Source of the DNA: Bin55 sp963664665
Lineage (GTDB): Bacteria; Pseudomonadota; Gammaproteobacteria; Pseudomonadales; Azotimanducaceae
Direction: 5' to 3'
Assembly: GCA_963664665.2 (NCBI GenBank)
Contig: CAXXMH010000004.1
Coordinates: 1,461,630 to 1,525,629, forward strand
Length of the DNA stretch: 64,000 nucleotides
Shown: piece after piece, positions 44,274 through 53,395 of the stretch
Numbering within the stretch: position 1 is the stretch's first letter
How the letters are laid out: every line of letters begins with the position of its first letter
Position numbers and translations under genes: made by a program
Notes under the pieces: model-generated
What the model was told of the DNA's origin: nothing
The model's database searches: none
What the model saw: only the letters and a program-made list of their open reading frames with translations

Positions 44274-45272
44274 TCATTCGAGATTCACGATCATCTTTCC
44301 TGTATTCACGCCCGTGAATAGACCGATGAACGCCTCGGGGGTTTTCTCGATACCCTCGAAGATCGTTTCGCGATACTTCAGTTGGCCACTCGATATCCAC
44401 GCCGTCATATCTCGGACAAAGTCGTCACGAAGGTGGTTGTAGTTTGAGACGATAAAACCTTTGAGCGTCAGTTGTGATCCAATCGCAATCGCCAGATTGC
44501 GTGGACCGGGCACAGGCTCGGTTGCGTTGTATTGAGCGATGGCGCCACAAAGCGGAAGTCGACCATTCGGACGCATGCAGTTCAACGCTGCTTCGAGATG
44601 ATCGCCACCAACGTTATCGAAATAGACGTCTAATCCTTGCGGCGCACAACTCATCAGTTGCTGTGTCAGATTGCCGTCACGATAGTCAATGCCGTGATCA
44701 AAACCTAAGTCTTCGACCAAATGACGTACCTTTTCGGGACCGCCAGCGCTGCCAATCGCAGTGCAGTTCTTGATCTTGGCAATTTGACCCACTGCGCTAC
44801 CGACAGCGCCTGCTGCGCCGGACACGAATACGGTCTCACCTTCTTTCAGTTGACCAACTTCGAGCAAACCCGCGTACGCTGTCATACCAGGCATGCCAAG
44901 GACGCCTAGGTACGCAGAAGCCGGTGCTTTGAGCTCGCCGAGTTTACGGACGCCACGCGTGGAATTAACCCATCCTTCACGCCATCCCCACATTGACTCG
45001 ACGTAGTCGCCGACTTCGAAGTTTGAATCGTTGGACGCTACGACGCGACCGATAGCACCACCAGATAAAGTCTCTGAGAGGTCGAAGCCTGCAACGTACG
45101 ACTCGCGGTCAACCATTCGCCCGCGCATATATGGATCGACTGTAATGCTGACGTTTTTGACGGCAATTTCGCCTTCACCCGGTTCGGGTAGGTCAATTTC
45201 TACAACTGTGAAGTCGTCGGGCTTTGGCATGCCAACCGGACGGCGGACGAGGCGTACTTCTCTAGATTTCAT
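44274..45272 (-). CDS. CurA-like NADP-dependent oxidoreductase (MDR superfamily)
   Basis: The 332-residue zinc-independent medium-chain reductase starts at ATG 45272 after AAGGGAA. Features are RGRMVDRESYVAGFDLSETL, the LGVLGMPGMTAYAGLLEVG segment, the nucleotide-binding VFVSGAAGAVGSAVGQIAKI and FDNVGGDHLEAALNCM. These match the leukotriene B4 12-hydroxydehydrogenase/CurA group, which reduces the C=C bond of enones. It could protect against reactive carbonyls. It is a single gene. Confidence 0.88.
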   Translation of the reverse strand: MKSREVRLVRRPVGMPKPDDFTVVEIDLPEPGEGEIAVKNVSITVDPYMRGRMVDRESYVAGFDLSETLSGGAIGRVVASNDSNFEVGDYVESMWGWREGWVNSTRGVRKLGELKAPASAYLGVLGMPGMTAYAGLLEVGQLKEGETVFVSGAAGAVGSAVGQIAKIKNCTAIGSAGGPEKVRHLVEDLGFDHGIDYRDGNLTQQLMSCAPQGLDVYFDNVGGDHLEAALNCMRPNGRLPLCGAIAQYNATEPVPGPRNLAIAIGSQLTLKGFIVSNYNHLRDDFVRDMTAWISSGQLKYRETIFEGIEKTPEAFIGLFTGVNTGKMIVNLE

Positions 45273-45323
45273 GATGGGTTCCCTTGAATACTTGGCGCGA
45301 TGATGGTTGGCGGTGGATGTCGC

Positions 45324-46691
45324 TTAGTCCACTTTGTATCGTTGGTCAACCACCTCGAACCGCATGCTCGACGCTTGTGCTAACAAGGCGAGCGTATTAG
45401 CGCGCGGGAATGGTACATGGCTGGCGTCCGCAGGAACTTGACCCCAGCTTGCATCCGCTGAAATCCAGCGTCCTTCGACAGCGACTTCATTCCACGAATG
45501 CGGCCTAAATGACTGCGATGGCGGATGGTAGGCAAGACCCGTCTTGACTCGCGAATGCCAACCAACTTGCTTCGCGATTGCATCCAACGCGTCTGCGTAT
45601 TCCGTGCAGTCACCCGATCTCCGCTCAAGCGTTTCTTCAACGGTTGTTGGAATGGAGATGTCTTCATACGCAATTCGTTCATGGAGAACGTCGACCAAGC
45701 GCCGCAAGGACTCGTAAGTCACGTTGCGATCTAGCGCTGCTGCACTAATGACGCGAGTAACCGCTGATACAGAAGGCTGAGGAGGATGAGAGGGATTTTG
45801 TTTGCGAGGCTCTATATCGACTAAAGGCGGATTTTGACGATCTATCTTGATGTAATCATGATGGTCAGCAAATGACGACGAAAAATCATTGGTCGCTTCG
45901 CTAGTGTGAAGACGTAGCGTCAACCCGATCAGTCGTTGATGTTCTGGGATCGCCTGATCAACTGGGACTCTAATCTCCCGGTCATCAATTGGGTATTCAC
46001 GCTGCTGCCATCGTTGAGCTGTAGCCTGATCTGTGATCGAAAGGCTGATGCCACCGGGCATGTAGGTTTTCAATGGAATACCACTTGAAGCTATCAGGTG
46101 GGTTGTTGAACCATCCATGCTGGTGAGACTGAATGCGCCGTGGTCTTGGGAAGAACGGTCAATCTGCCATCGGGTCGAAAGCAGCCGACTATCCGCAAAG
46201 TTGATAGTTCTTGTTTCTACGCGATCTTGGTCAGCCGTCAGTCGCGGATGGAACGCGAGCGTTGCGAGATAACTCAACGATGGCGTGTTCGCTGGGGTAG
46301 ATGGATTGACTGGGAATTCGCGAAGGGACGTGTTGCTTTCACCGTCATCGTGAACCGTCGTCTCTTGTTCGGCGTGCAAGAGCGCATACGGAAACTCGTT
46401 AGTGAACACGAACCGTTCGTTGACATGGGTTGTTCGATTGCGCGTCAAGCTGAATTGGAGTGAACGACTAAGTAAGTATTCGCCGGATGGGAGTTGCATC
46501 CTAGTTTCGTGTAAGGTACCGATATTCGCATTTTGAAAGCGCACGTCATACCAATGCTCCCCCGCCATGTCGTCGTGTACCACTTGGATAAGTGAATCCA
46601 ACGTGCGATCTGGACTACAAGGGTTGCCCATGAATAGCAGAGTCGCACAAAGCCATGTCGTAGCGCTAACCATGTTGTGAAGTATCGGCAT
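45324..46691 (-). CDS. Transglutaminase-like exported protein
   Basis: The 455-residue protein has a hydrophobic N-terminus (MVSATTWLCATLLFMGNP) that is probably a signal peptide; a start at the internal Met (residue 7) is also possible. The C-terminal 150 residues form a transglutaminase-like domain with the Cys/His/Asp triad visible as RRSGDCTEYADAL, FRPHSWNEVAV and WISADASWGQ. Bacterial members are often proteases or peptide-cleaving envelope enzymes rather than cross-linkers. The large N-terminal beta-rich part is unassigned. It is divergent from glnS. Confidence 0.82.
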   Translation of the reverse strand: MPILHNMVSATTWLCATLLFMGNPCSPDRTLDSLIQVVHDDMAGEHWYDVRFQNANIGTLHETRMQLPSGEYLLSRSLQFSLTRNRTTHVNERFVFTNEFPYALLHAEQETTVHDDGESNTSLREFPVNPSTPANTPSLSYLATLAFHPRLTADQDRVETRTINFADSRLLSTRWQIDRSSQDHGAFSLTSMDGSTTHLIASSGIPLKTYMPGGISLSITDQATAQRWQQREYPIDDREIRVPVDQAIPEHQRLIGLTLRLHTSEATNDFSSSFADHHDYIKIDRQNPPLVDIEPRKQNPSHPPQPSVSAVTRVISAAALDRNVTYESLRRLVDVLHERIAYEDISIPTTVEETLERRSGDCTEYADALDAIAKQVGWHSRVKTGLAYHPPSQSFRPHSWNEVAVEGRWISADASWGQVPADASHVPFPRANTLALLAQASSMRFEVVDQRYKVD

Positions 46692-46769
46692 GGATTACTG
46701 GGCGGACTGGCAAAGTAAGCCTAGGCAGTGGAGGCTATTCGCTAATTCACTCCTAAAATTCCCCGCGCC

Positions 46770-48407
46770 ATGCCCTCTACCGTTTCAGACTTCATTCGGA
46801 ATCGCATCCGTGACGACATTGAAAATGACGTCGTCGACGGATCAATCGTTACGCGATTTCCACCAGAACCCAATGGCTACCTACACATCGGACACGCTAA
46901 ATCGATCTGTCTGAATTTCGGTGTCGCGGCTGAATTCGGCGGCAAAACTTACCTTCGATTCGACGATACCAACCCATTAAAAGAGAGCGAGGAATTCGTT
47001 GAGTCGATCCAAGAAGACGTGCGATGGCTCGGGTTCGAGTGGGAAGACCGTCTGACCTTTGCGTCTGACTACTTCGAGCAGCTCTACGGATTCGCGGAAC
47101 AACTGATCGAACAGGGTCGTGCTTATGTTTGTGATCTAACCGCAGATGAGATTCGTTCGACGCGTGGTACATTGACCGAGATCGGTTCGAATAGTCCATA
47201 TCGTGAACGATCAGTCGCAGAGAACCTTGACCTATTTAGGCGCATGCGTGCGGGTGAATTTGAAGATGGTGCCCGCGTGTTGCGGGCGAAGATCGATATG
47301 GCTTCGCCGAATCTCAACATGCGCGACCCAGTTCTCTACCGCATCTTGCATGTCGAACACCATCGAACTGGCACGGATTGGTGTATCTACCCGATGTACG
47401 ATTACACGCATTGCATATGCGATGCGTTAGAAGGGATAACGCATTCACTGTGTACGCTTGAATTCGAGGACCATCGACCGTTGTACGACTGGGTTCTCGA
47501 CAACATTTCGATCAATTTTCATCCGCCGCAGATCGAGTTCTCGCGACTTGGGCTCGAATTCAATGTCATGTCCAAACGCATTCTGACGACATTGATTAAC
47601 GATGGCCATGTCGACGGCTGGGATGACCCGCGCTTACCCACAATCTCAGGTCTTCGCCGTCGCGGTGTCCCGCCTGAAGCGATCCGCGACTTCTGTTCAC
47701 GTGTAGGTGTCACCAAGCAGGCGAATCTCGTCGAAACCGACTTACTGGATTTTTGTGTTCGCAGCGCTTTGGAAGATACGTCGCCACGCGCCATGGCTGT
47801 AGTCGATCCACTGCCTGTCACCGTGATCAATTTCGACGGTGACGATGTCGTACTTGACGCCCCCAATCATCCAAAAAATGCGGATATGGGTACGCGGCAG
47901 CTCTCGTTCGGGAGAAATCTATTCATTGAGAGAGATGATTTTCGTGAGTCCGCGTCGAAGAAGCAGCGCAAATTGACACACAATGGATTGGCTCGACTGC
48001 GTTACGGTTTTATCGTGGAGTGCGTGGAAGTCCTTAAGGACGAACAGGGCACGCCGATCGAATTGAAAGTTAAGTATGTCCCTGAATCCAGAAGCGGCCA
48101 GGACACGAGCGGACTAAAGCCTCGCTCAACCCTTCATTGGCTGTCAGCGGCGAACGCTGTACCGGCAAGGTTTCGACTCTTTGAGAACCTGTTCAATGTT
48201 CGCGAACCCGGCAGTGGTGAGCTTGGCGATGAGCTAAATCAAGGCTCCAAACTCGAACGAGAAGGCTTGGTTGAACGGCATGTTGTAGATGATGGGTGGG
48301 AACGCTGTCAGTTCGAGCGTAATGGCTACTTCGCGAAAGATTCCGATACGACACCTACATCTCCCGTGTTTAACCGCGTCGTCTCGTTATCGAGCGGCGT
48401 TAGATAG
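46770..48407 (+). CDS. glnS: Glutaminyl-tRNA synthetase
   Basis: The 545-residue class I synthetase has HIGH at 39-42 (PPEPNGYLHIGHAKSI), the KMSKS equivalent MSKR at 267-270, and the GlnRS-typical DDTNP, CTLEFEDHRPLYDW and GLRRRGVPPEAIRDF. The C-terminal anticodon-binding beta-barrels (LSFGRNLFIERDDF, HWLSAANAVPARFRLF) are complete. It charges tRNA-Gln; direct GlnRS is found in gammaproteobacteria and a few others, which supports the taxonomic guess. Confidence 0.96.
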   Translation: MPSTVSDFIRNRIRDDIENDVVDGSIVTRFPPEPNGYLHIGHAKSICLNFGVAAEFGGKTYLRFDDTNPLKESEEFVESIQEDVRWLGFEWEDRLTFASDYFEQLYGFAEQLIEQGRAYVCDLTADEIRSTRGTLTEIGSNSPYRERSVAENLDLFRRMRAGEFEDGARVLRAKIDMASPNLNMRDPVLYRILHVEHHRTGTDWCIYPMYDYTHCICDALEGITHSLCTLEFEDHRPLYDWVLDNISINFHPPQIEFSRLGLEFNVMSKRILTTLINDGHVDGWDDPRLPTISGLRRRGVPPEAIRDFCSRVGVTKQANLVETDLLDFCVRSALEDTSPRAMAVVDPLPVTVINFDGDDVVLDAPNHPKNADMGTRQLSFGRNLFIERDDFRESASKKQRKLTHNGLARLRYGFIVECVEVLKDEQGTPIELKVKYVPESRSGQDTSGLKPRSTLHWLSAANAVPARFRLFENLFNVREPGSGELGDELNQGSKLEREGLVERHVVDDGWERCQFERNGYFAKDSDTTPTSPVFNRVVSLSSGVR

Positions 48408-48442
48408 CCCTCTCGAAATCTGACAATCTCAGGACTTGCGTA

Positions 48443-49363
48443 CTGACCCCCACCATTAGCGATGTCGCGCTAGCTGCAGAACGCATAGCTGGTTCGATAA
48501 ATCGAACTCCGGTGTTGACCTCTTCCAGTCTGAATGAGCTATTCGGCCGCGAGGTCTATTTCAAGTGTGAGAACTTTCAGAAAGTTGGTGCGTTTAAAGC
48601 GCGTGGCGCACTTAACGCGCTGCTCAATCTCCCAGCTACCACAGGTGATGTTGTCACGCATTCTTCAGGGAATCATGGCGCGGCACTAGCGTGGGCAGCT
48701 AGGAAACTAGGCAAAAGAGCGTTTGTGATTTGTCCCACCAACGCGTCTCGCTTTAAGCGCGATGCAATCGAACGATACGGCGGCGTTTTGGTGGACTGCG
48801 GCCCTGCGATTTCTCAACGTGAAACAGCATTGCAGAGTTTTTTGCAAGAACGCGATGCGACGTTTGTTCCACCGTACGACAGCGCTGACATCATCGCAGG
48901 TCAAGGCACTGCGACGTTAGAGCTGATTGAGGAAGTACCGCAGGTGAGGGAAGTTTGGGTGCCGATCGGCGGTGGGGGATTAGCAAGTGGCGCTGTGATC
49001 GCTGCCGACGATCGGTGTACGATCGTGGGGTGTGAACCGGAGCTCGCGCGAGATGCGCACGACTCACTGATCGAGGGACGTCGATTACCCGCTCTTCCAC
49101 CTAATACGATCGCGGACGGTTTACGCTCCTCATTGGGTCAACTCAATTTCGACATCCTACGAAGATCACGCGTACAGGTGCACCTCGTGAGCGAAGACGA
49201 AATCCGTGTTGCGACCACTTTGATTTGGCAGATACTGAAAGTGGTGATCGAACCTTCGTCAGCGGTTCCAGTAGCCGCCGCGCTAAAGGCGGTACATGAA
49301 ACGAGAGATCCCATTGCCATCATTCTCAGTGGCGGCAATATCCAAGCGAACTTAGCGATCTAG
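48443..49363 (+). CDS. Serine/threonine dehydratase or racemase-like PLP enzyme, probable CTG start
   Basis: A GTG at 48512 would omit the family's conserved N-terminus. Upstream in the same frame the sequence reads TISDVALAAERIAGSINRTP, exactly the expected opening of serine racemase/threonine dehydratase-like proteins, but no ATG, GTG or TTG is available before the in-frame stop at 48401. CTG 48443, eight bases after AGGA, is the best start (306 residues). The PLP lysine is in GAFKARGAL, phosphate binding in SSGNHGAALA and VPIGGGGLASG. Typical length is about 320. It acts on L-serine or L-threonine, or as a racemase. Confidence 0.8.
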   Translation: MTPTISDVALAAERIAGSINRTPVLTSSSLNELFGREVYFKCENFQKVGAFKARGALNALLNLPATTGDVVTHSSGNHGAALAWAARKLGKRAFVICPTNASRFKRDAIERYGGVLVDCGPAISQRETALQSFLQERDATFVPPYDSADIIAGQGTATLELIEEVPQVREVWVPIGGGGLASGAVIAADDRCTIVGCEPELARDAHDSLIEGRRLPALPPNTIADGLRSSLGQLNFDILRRSRVQVHLVSEDEIRVATTLIWQILKVVIEPSSAVPVAAALKAVHETRDPIAIILSGGNIQANLAI

Positions 49364-49488
49364 GTGGACCGTATTTGGAGCTCATTACCGACCAAGCTAG
49401 ATGCAAGCAGAATCGCTCATACAATGAGGATGTCTTGACCGGGGTATCTCGTCGGTCGAACAGTTAATAGATTTCAGATGGGGCACTC

Positions 49489-51051
49489 GTGAGAACAACG
49501 TTCCTAGGTCACCCGGTCGGGCTGATTGTCCTTTTTATTACCGAATCTTGCGAACGCTTCAGCTACTACGGCATGCGCGCGATTCTGGTGCTTTACCTAA
49601 TCGATCACTTCCTATTCAAGGAATCGACAGCGTTTGAGATCGTGGCATCGTACGGCGCGATGGTGTATTTCATGCCGGTGATCGGCGGTTTTATTGCGGA
49701 TCGATGGCTTGGCTTCCGAAAAGCTGTGATTTTCGGCGCTGTGCTGCTCTGCGTTGGTCACATATTGATGGCGTTCGAAGGTACAGGTGGCACTGTCGTC
49801 GATGGTGAAATAGTCCGCGATCAGTTTGCGCTCGGTTCGACGTTTCTTGCGATGTCGTTCATCATCGTCGGAGTCGGCTTTTTAAAAGCATGCATATCCA
49901 ATATGGTCGGCTTGTTGTACATTGACAACGATTCGAAGCGCGACCAAGGATTTACGATCTTCTATTTCGGTATCAATTTCGGTGCGATGCTCGCGATCCT
50001 CGCCTGTGGTTATGTAGGGCAGGAGTTCGGTTGGGGATACGGTTTTGGACTTGCTGGCATTCTGATGTTGATCGGTCTGACTGTTTTTCTCGCTGGTCGC
50101 GAGACGCTCCAAGGCGTTGGCGAACCGCGTGATCCGATTAACCTAAAGTCGTCCGTTGTAGGTATTCGCAAGGAGTGGCTGATTTACGCGGGAGGCGTTT
50201 CCGCCACGTTGTTTACGGCATATTTGTTGCAGTCGCGCGATCTTACGAAGGTAATCCTTTATACGGTGGGTCTAGTCGCTTTAGCGGGAGTCTTGATTTA
50301 CGCTCAGCGCACATGTACCAAAGAGCAATTACGACGTATGTGGGTGATGCTCTATCTGATTGTCGTTTCAGTAGTTTTTTGGGGTCTATTCGAGCAAGCG
50401 GCACATAGTCTCAAAGGGTTTGCATCTCGTAATTTGGATCCGGAGTTCCTTGGGTTTTCCTTTAATCCGGGTCAGATTGAGTCTCTCAATCCTGCGTTTA
50501 TTTTGATGTTCTCACCAATGTTTGTGTGGCTTTGGTACGTCTTGGGTCGAAACCGCATCGAGCCATCACGACCTATGAAATTCGGTATCGGCATCATCCT
50601 GTGCGGGATCGGCTACGCGATGTTCCTGTTTGGATGCATGACGGCGAATGCGGAATTCCAAGTCGCGATGATCTGGGTCGTTCTGGGATTTCTCTTCATT
50701 ACCTTAGGGGAGCTCTGCCTATCGCCTGTAGGGCTCTCGATGATCACGCGCTATTCGCCAGTTGAAATGGTCGGCGTGATGATGGGTATTTGGTTCCTCG
50801 CGAGTAGTGTCGCTAGTCTCTTTGGCGGTCAGCTCGCGCAGGTCGCTGCGATTGACGAAGAACTCGGTACGACCATTCCCGCAATTGAATCGTTGGCGGT
50901 CTATGAGAACGCATTTGGGATATTCACCGGATTAGGTATCGGTGTTGGGGTACTTGTCGCGCTCTCTGCAATATGGTTAAAGCGATTCCTCGGTGATGAT
51001 GACGACGAACCCGAAACTCCAGAGCCTCTAGCAGCTGCGGCGGTTCAATAA
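49489..51051 (+). CDS. POT-family proton-dependent peptide transporter
   Basis: The 520-residue protein has the POT signature ExxERFSYYGMRA near the start (TESCERFSYYGMRAILVLYL), then GGFIADRWLGFRKAV and FYFGINFGAMLAILACGYVG. About 14 helices are predicted, with an insertion around 230-260 and a hydrophilic acidic tail. It imports di- and tripeptides with protons. The start is GTG 49489; the nearby ATG at 49478 runs into a stop after four codons. Confidence 0.9.
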   Translation: MRTTFLGHPVGLIVLFITESCERFSYYGMRAILVLYLIDHFLFKESTAFEIVASYGAMVYFMPVIGGFIADRWLGFRKAVIFGAVLLCVGHILMAFEGTGGTVVDGEIVRDQFALGSTFLAMSFIIVGVGFLKACISNMVGLLYIDNDSKRDQGFTIFYFGINFGAMLAILACGYVGQEFGWGYGFGLAGILMLIGLTVFLAGRETLQGVGEPRDPINLKSSVVGIRKEWLIYAGGVSATLFTAYLLQSRDLTKVILYTVGLVALAGVLIYAQRTCTKEQLRRMWVMLYLIVVSVVFWGLFEQAAHSLKGFASRNLDPEFLGFSFNPGQIESLNPAFILMFSPMFVWLWYVLGRNRIEPSRPMKFGIGIILCGIGYAMFLFGCMTANAEFQVAMIWVVLGFLFITLGELCLSPVGLSMITRYSPVEMVGVMMGIWFLASSVASLFGGQLAQVAAIDEELGTTIPAIESLAVYENAFGIFTGLGIGVGVLVALSAIWLKRFLGDDDDEPETPEPLAAAAVQ

Positions 51052-51112
51052 TCGATAGCGATTAGGGACCCCGATTCGAGTTATTCTTGCACAAGGATTG
51101 CTGATTTAGTGT

Positions 51113-51643
51113 ATGGCTAAGACGCTTTTGAAGCTGACCATCGGCTTCTTGGTTGGTCTGGTTGCTGGTGCGGGTCTGATGTTGGTTGCGTTTCCTTATT
51201 TGTTTCCGCCACCGATCGTAAACGAATCGCTCGAGCAAGTTGGTGGTGTCACTGCGGAAACTCCTCTTTATTCTGGTTCGTTTCGTGAGGATGCACCAGG
51301 TCAGGATTTCGCGCACTGGGCGAAAGGTAGCGTCCGCGTACACGAAACCTCCGATGACGCTATCTGGATTCAGCTAGAGTCAGATTTCGAAGCGTCACCC
51401 GGCCCTAACTACTGGGTATATCTAAATTCGCAATCCGGGATCGACGATGAAGCCGACTTCCTGGCAGACGAGAAGCGTCTTCGCTTGACTAAGTTGAAGA
51501 GTTTTCGTGGTTCGCAGCTCTATCCGGTATCACTGAGCCAACTCAGTGACAAGCAAGCATTGACCGTCTGGTGCGAGACTTTCGATCAGTACATTGGTTC
51601 TGCCGATTTTGAAGGACCGTCGCTAAGAGCAAAGGATCACTAA
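51113..51643 (+). CDS. DM13-domain membrane-anchored protein
   Basis: The 176-residue protein has one N-terminal membrane helix (about 5-32, IGFLVGLVAGAGLMLVAFPY) and a DM13 domain: LYSGSFREDAPGQDFAHWAK, IQLESDFEASPGPNYWVYLN, LRLTKLKSFRGSQLYPVSLS and the terminal ALTVWCETFDQYIGSADF. DM13 domains are proposed redox or electron-transfer modules with a conserved Cys, here in VWCETF. It is anchored with the domain outside the cytoplasm. It marks the end of the ordinary genes before the toxin-antitoxin region. Confidence 0.82.
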   Translation: MAKTLLKLTIGFLVGLVAGAGLMLVAFPYLFPPPIVNESLEQVGGVTAETPLYSGSFREDAPGQDFAHWAKGSVRVHETSDDAIWIQLESDFEASPGPNYWVYLNSQSGIDDEADFLADEKRLRLTKLKSFRGSQLYPVSLSQLSDKQALTVWCETFDQYIGSADFEGPSLRAKDH

Positions 51644-51765
51644 CGTGCTACTGATTAGCGTGTAGCTTCTAGGATACCTCAAGTACTAGAAACTTGCTTC
51701 GTCAATTCGCTTGAATGGTGCGTGAGATCCTAACTTTACTCGCCCCGCGAGTGCACACGTATCGC

Positions 51766-51818
51766 AGATTGACCTAGCAGGCGTTTTGGATCGCCTCAGT
51801 GGATGGGATACGTACGGT
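51766..51818. repeat. Left copy of 53-bp imperfect direct repeat
   Basis: The sequence starts AGATTGACCTAGCAGGCG and ends GGGATACGTACGGT. It matches 53804-53856 in the same direction at 48 of 53 positions by eye. On the minus strand both copies read TVRIP(S/T)TEAI followed by a few residues and a TAG stop, so they may be the shared 3' end of a lost gene as well as recombination sites. Confidence 0.85.
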
Positions 51819-51934
51819 CCTGATTTCGACGGTTTAATCAGTTGTTACAGTTATAACTTATTGATTTGACGGAATTTAAAAATCAAACGGAACACTACAA
51901 ATCCTTGCTTAACAGCGTTCAGTCAGGTCGGTCA

Positions 51935-52084
51935 CTAGTGCTGCATGTCATCGGGTATGCTCAGGATCTCCAGTAGCGGATGAACTTGCTCTGAGGTATA
52001 GATGGCTTGCTGATCGGCGTTGAGACGATTCGGTAGCAGATACGACCTTTTCATCTGCCGATCAGTCACCCGCGTGACCTGCAC
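51935..52084 (-). pseudogene. Short protein-like frame, possible gene remnant
   Basis: A 49-residue minus-strand frame from GTG 52084 reads VQVTRVTDRQMKRSYLLPNR and ends LLEILSIPDDMQH. The composition is protein-like, but there is no ribosome-binding site and no family I recognise. It may be the C-terminus of a lost gene. Confidence 0.25.
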
Positions 52085-52143
52085 ATGGCCGCGTTCGTGA
52101 ATTCGAACTCCTACCTCGAAGTGGCCGGTACGTTCTCGATCGC

Positions 52144-52305
52144 ATGAAGGAGATCGATCCGAGAAGAGGGATGGGGACTGATGCCTTCATTGACGGGGAT
52201 CTTGCATCACATATAGCGTACATCGAATTTCGTGAAGCGTGGGTGAAGAAGCACTGTCGGGATGGCGGGTTTAAGCTTAAACATCCCAGTCGCACTACGG
52301 ACTAG
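52144..52305 (+). pseudogene. Short protein-like frame, possible gene remnant
   Basis: The frame from ATG 52144 gives 53 residues (MKEIDPRRGMGTDAFIDGDL, EFREAWVKKHCRDGGFKLKH). It is open without a start back to 52078 (HGRVREFELLPRSGRYVLDR), where a stop precedes it. It looks like the tail of a truncated gene. No family recognised. Confidence 0.3.
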
Positions 52306-52378
52306 AGAGGTTTGTTTCTAGTCTTCAAACCACCTATAATATTTCCCATAATAAGTTAAAAAACATGTGTATCACACT

Positions 52379-52729
52379 ATGGAACTGGAAAAACTAACAG
52401 AAAATGGAGTGTTCTCCCCCAGACTAATAGCTGATGCACTACGCACGCACCGGTACGAAATAGCCGGGACTCTGGGTGTGAAGAATGAGGCATTAACGCG
52501 AGCCACACGCATTGAATCAAAGAAGGTTCAGACGTTGTTGAGAGGAATGCTCGAAATTCTCGCGCGAGTTGAGATGCGAACGGGATCGCTTGTGGTTGCT
52601 TACGCATGGTATCGCGGCATACCTATTCCGGGTTTCGGTGGCATGACTGCTGATCGTTTAGTTCGTGATGGAAAGATAGCTTTCGTTCGCGCCTATCTCG
52701 ATGAAATTGATGACGGCGGTTACGCGTAA
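52379..52729 (+). CDS. Xre/MbcA/ParS-type antitoxin
   Basis: ATG 52379 gives 116 residues; a GTG four codons upstream is possible. The sequence has an N-terminal helical DNA-binding-like part (FSPRLIADALRTHRYEIAGT) and the toxin-binding C-terminal domain: AYAWYRGIPIPGFGGMTADR, LVRDGKIAFVRAYLDEI and the terminal DGGYA. This is the typical partner of RES-domain toxins, and a RES gene follows after 20 bases. It should bind and neutralise the toxin and repress the operon. AT-rich sequence just upstream (52335-52363) is a plausible promoter/operator region. Confidence 0.85.
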   Translation: MELEKLTENGVFSPRLIADALRTHRYEIAGTLGVKNEALTRATRIESKKVQTLLRGMLEILARVEMRTGSLVVAYAWYRGIPIPGFGGMTADRLVRDGKIAFVRAYLDEIDDGGYA

Positions 52730-52749
52730 ATCGCGAGTCCTAATCTCAT

Positions 52750-53319
52750 TTGAGTAGTCGAGAGGGTCTGCAACCTGACGGTCGTTTCGTGGGGTTCGTA
52801 TTCAGAGCGCAGGCCCCAAAATGGGCTTTGGATGCTTTGTCTGGAGAGGGTGCGCGTCAAAACGGGGGTAGATTCAATAAAAAAGGAGTCCCTGCGTTGT
52901 ACACCTCACTGTCGATTCTCGGAGCCTTACGTGAGTCTACTCCCTTCGGTCTTCAGCTCCAGCCGACCACAATATGTGCATACCATGTGGATGTTAGACC
53001 GATCTTTGATGCTACCAATGCCGGGAATTTAGCACAGAAAGGATTCTTGTTTACAGACCTTGAAGATCCAAACTGGCGAGCTGAAAAACTAGCTGGGCGA
53101 ATATCAACCTCGCAATCAGTTGCCGATCGTCTTATTCGTGATGGTTACGCAGGCATGTTGGTACAAAGTTTCTCAGATCGGGCATCGGAGTTAGATCACA
53201 ACCTAGTGTTGTGGAAGTTTGGGCCAGACCTACCGACGCAAATCACATTGGTCGACGATGATGACCGGCTTGGTAGGTTAAGTCAGTTGTTAGGCGGGTA
53301 CACACAGAACGAAACTTAG
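52750..53319 (+). CDS. RES-domain toxin
   Basis: The 189-residue protein starts at TTG 52750, just after the antitoxin. RES-family features are FVFRAQAPKWALDALSGEGA, the GGRFNKKGVPALYTSLSI segment with the conserved Arg and Tyr, and ALRESTPFG, with the later region RLIRDGYAGMLVQSFSD. RES toxins degrade cellular NAD+, causing growth arrest, and are held in check by Xre/ParS-type antitoxins. The pair appears complete. It is bounded by 53-bp direct repeats. Confidence 0.85.
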   Translation: MSSREGLQPDGRFVGFVFRAQAPKWALDALSGEGARQNGGRFNKKGVPALYTSLSILGALRESTPFGLQLQPTTICAYHVDVRPIFDATNAGNLAQKGFLFTDLEDPNWRAEKLAGRISTSQSVADRLIRDGYAGMLVQSFSDRASELDHNLVLWKFGPDLPTQITLVDDDDRLGRLSQLLGGYTQNET

Positions 53320-53335
53320 GTCGATTAGAAACGAG

Positions 53336-53354
53336 CGCACCAGGGACTAAGAAG
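53336..53354. repeat. First copy of 19-bp direct repeat (MNT 3' end)
   Basis: CGCACCRGGACTAAGAAG-type sequence at 53336-53354 recurs at 53715-53733 with one mismatch. In the second place it is the stop region of the MNT pseudogene (QRTKD-stop); in the first it reads ERTRD-stop, so it looks like the tail of another lost MNT copy. Confidence 0.6.
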
Positions 53355-53395
53355 TTTTTACGCCTTCCTTTCGATATCAGTCTACAGTTGCTCTC

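Larger units (their letters stand above)
51644..52366. other. Gene-poor stretch with two small frames and one repeat copy
   Basis: No full gene is supported. It holds the left copy of a 53-bp direct repeat (51766-51818). Two short frames look protein-like: minus strand 51935-52084 (GTG start, VQVTRVTDRQMKRSYLLPNR, ending LLEILSIPDDMQH) and plus strand 52144-52305 (MKEIDPRRGMGTDAFIDGDL, ending KHPSRTTD), whose frame stays open back to 52078. Both are probably remnants of lost accessory genes. Confidence 0.5.
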
